Positions 6,873 through 7,786 of a DNA stretch of 7,786 bases are shown here, piece after piece. The translations under genes and the position numbers were made by a program. The DNA comes from an uncultured bacterium (GTDB lineage: Bacteria; Patescibacteriota; Microgenomatia; UBA1400; PJMF01). The stretch is from assembly GCA_903959355.1 (NCBI GenBank), contig CAJBWJ010000047.1, forward strand, positions 1 to 7,786, given 5' to 3'. Numbering within the stretch: the first letter of the stretch is position 1; every line of letters begins with the position of its first letter. Below the pieces are notes generated by a model. That model did not search any database and was not told the origin of the DNA. It was given only the letters and a program-made list of their open reading frames with translations.

Positions 6873-7727
6873 ATGCAAAATATCTCAATTGTTATTCCAA
6901 GTTACAAGGGTGTTCATCTCTACGAAAAAAATTTACAAGCCGTTTTAGACTGCATGAGAGACCAGGATGAATTAATCGTTGTCGATGACGCCAGTGGCCC
7001 AGAAGATGACACACTAATCTGGTTTCAAAAAAAGTTTCTAGTAAATAAAGAAGAGTTTCAACAATTTGACGCCGATTTTTATGTTGGAGAATATAAAAAA
7101 GCTGATAAGAAGCTCAGGATTGTTTTATTAATCAACAGAACTAATCAACGCTTCGGAGCTTCTTCCAATCGTGGCTTTAAAGTCGCCGAAAACGAATTAG
7201 TTTTTTTAATCAACAATGACGTCGCTCCATACAAAGATTGTCTCAAATATTTGATTCCTCATTTTGAAAATGAAAAAGTTTTTGCCGTTGGTTGTCTGGA
7301 ACATGAAACAAGTGTCAATGAAATTGGTGGCAGAAATAAATTATGGTTTGAAAGAGGCATGTTTTTACATAGTCGCTATAAAGATCTGTCCGCTGGAGAA
7401 ACTGCATGGGCGAGTGGCGGCAGTGCTATGTTTAGAAAATCAATTTTTGAAGAAATTGATGGTTTTGACAAACTTTATTATCCAGCTTATTGGGAAGACA
7501 TTGATCTTTCCTTTCAAGCTCGTAATAGAGGATTTTTAGTTTTGTTTGAACCAAAAGCTCAAGTTGATCACAATCATGAAACCACCAATAAATCAGTTTT
7601 TGGTGAAAAGAAAATGCATGACATGAGTTGGAATAATGCTAAAAAATTTACTTGGAAAAATAGTAATTTTTGGCAAAAAATTAGCTTTTTACTTTGGCAG
7701 CCATACTGGCTTGTTAAAATGCGCTAA
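6873..7727 (+). CDS. GT2 family glycosyltransferase with enlarged N-terminal loop
   Basis: A 284-residue GT-A enzyme. Motifs: ISIVIPSY (4-11), VVDDASG (36-42), RFGASSNRGF (93-102), the DxD-type INNDV (113-117), SGGSAMFRK (181-189), and the acceptor/catalytic block beginning GFDKLYYPAYWEDIDLSF (197-214), followed by DHNHE (232-236). It belongs to the same broad rhamnosyltransferase-like GT2 class as the protein at 4009-4932. About 40 extra residues (45-84) lie between the nucleotide motif and the next strand, rich in Lys, Asp, Phe and Tyr. The C-terminal ~25 residues are tryptophan-rich and weakly hydrophobic (FWQKISFLLWQPYWLVKMR), which may let it sit on the membrane surface. AAGG at 6864-6867 is five bases before the ATG and lies within the last codons and stop approach of the previous gene. 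The next gene starts 8 bases downstream. Substrate is unknown. Confidence 0.9.
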   Translation: MQNISIVIPSYKGVHLYEKNLQAVLDCMRDQDELIVVDDASGPEDDTLIWFQKKFLVNKEEFQQFDADFYVGEYKKADKKLRIVLLINRTNQRFGASSNRGFKVAENELVFLINNDVAPYKDCLKYLIPHFENEKVFAVGCLEHETSVNEIGGRNKLWFERGMFLHSRYKDLSAGETAWASGGSAMFRKSIFEEIDGFDKLYYPAYWEDIDLSFQARNRGFLVLFEPKAQVDHNHETTNKSVFGEKKMHDMSWNNAKKFTWKNSNFWQKISFLLWQPYWLVKMR

Positions 7728-7735
7728 AAAAATAA

Positions 7736-7786
7736 ATGTTAAAAAAAATTGCTCCTCTAGTTTTGATTCTTTTCTTAGCCTTTTTG
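7736..7786 (+). CDS. Start of a gene with an N-terminal signal or membrane segment (3' end outside window)
   Basis: The ATG at 7736 opens a frame that stays open for all 17 codons to the window edge: MLKKIAPLVLILFLAFL. Two lysines followed by a hydrophobic run is the pattern of a signal peptide or first membrane helix. The gene lies 8 bases after the preceding stop on the same strand, so it is probably the next operon member. A second membrane-embedded glycan enzyme, flippase or polymerase would be expected here, but nothing visible decides this. There is no clear Shine-Dalgarno site; the spacer is all A and T. Confidence 0.6.
   Translation, partial: MLKKIAPLVLILFLAFL

Noticed and set aside
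7264..7539. 91-codon open frame on the plus strand inside the last GT2
   Set aside because: It is an out-of-frame shadow of the GT2, whose frame carries the conserved motifs across the same stretch.

Overview
The window is AT-rich and densely coding. It carries a glycosyltransferase-rich envelope locus, probably from a member of the Candidate Phyla Radiation (Patescibacteria, perhaps a Microgenomates-like lineage). That placement is inference. It rests on low G+C by eye, lysine/phenylalanine/asparagine-rich proteins, genes packed 1-8 bases apart or overlapping by 4, weak or absent Shine-Dalgarno sites, and two polytopic membrane proteins of types often seen in such genomes. TGA acts as a normal stop: two genes end in TGA inside an ATGA overlap. 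This argues against the Gracilibacteria/Absconditabacteria code, in which UGA is glycine.

Layout. Bases 1-603 (+) hold the C-terminal end of a polytopic membrane protein whose start lies outside the window. It converges with, and overlaps by 32 bp, a minus-strand two-gene unit. That unit is transcribed from about 3040 down to 572: a small DPM1-like family 2 glycosyltransferase (GT2), then, one base later, a 582-residue multi-membrane-span protein of the '6-pyruvoyl-tetrahydropterin synthase-related' (PTPS-related)/YfhO-like type. About 60 bp of divergent control region (3030-3088) holds a perfect 12-bp palindrome with a symmetric -10-like core, and a small hairpin that places the ribosome-binding AAGG in its loop. 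From 3089 to the right edge runs a tight plus-strand operon: GT2 (WaaE-like), GT2 (rhamnosyltransferase-like), a second WaaE-like GT2 paralogous to the first, a family 4 glycosyltransferase (GT4) with an EX7E motif, another GT2, and the first 17 codons of a gene starting with a hydrophobic segment.

How they may work together (inference). The five plus-strand enzymes look like cytoplasmic transferases that successively build a surface glycan on a lipid carrier. The minus-strand pair resembles the known arrangement in which a GT2 loads a sugar onto polyprenyl phosphate and a GT-C-like membrane protein transfers it outside the membrane, as in CsbB/YfhO of Bacillus. No initiating sugar-phosphate transferase, flippase, polymerase or nucleotide-sugar pathway gene lies in the window. 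No RNA gene, CRISPR array, mobile element or convincing intrinsic terminator was seen. No stretch above 300 bases lacks a gene. The locus is an ordinary kind of accessory envelope cluster; the most interesting points are the GT2/membrane-protein pair and the symmetric divergent promoter.
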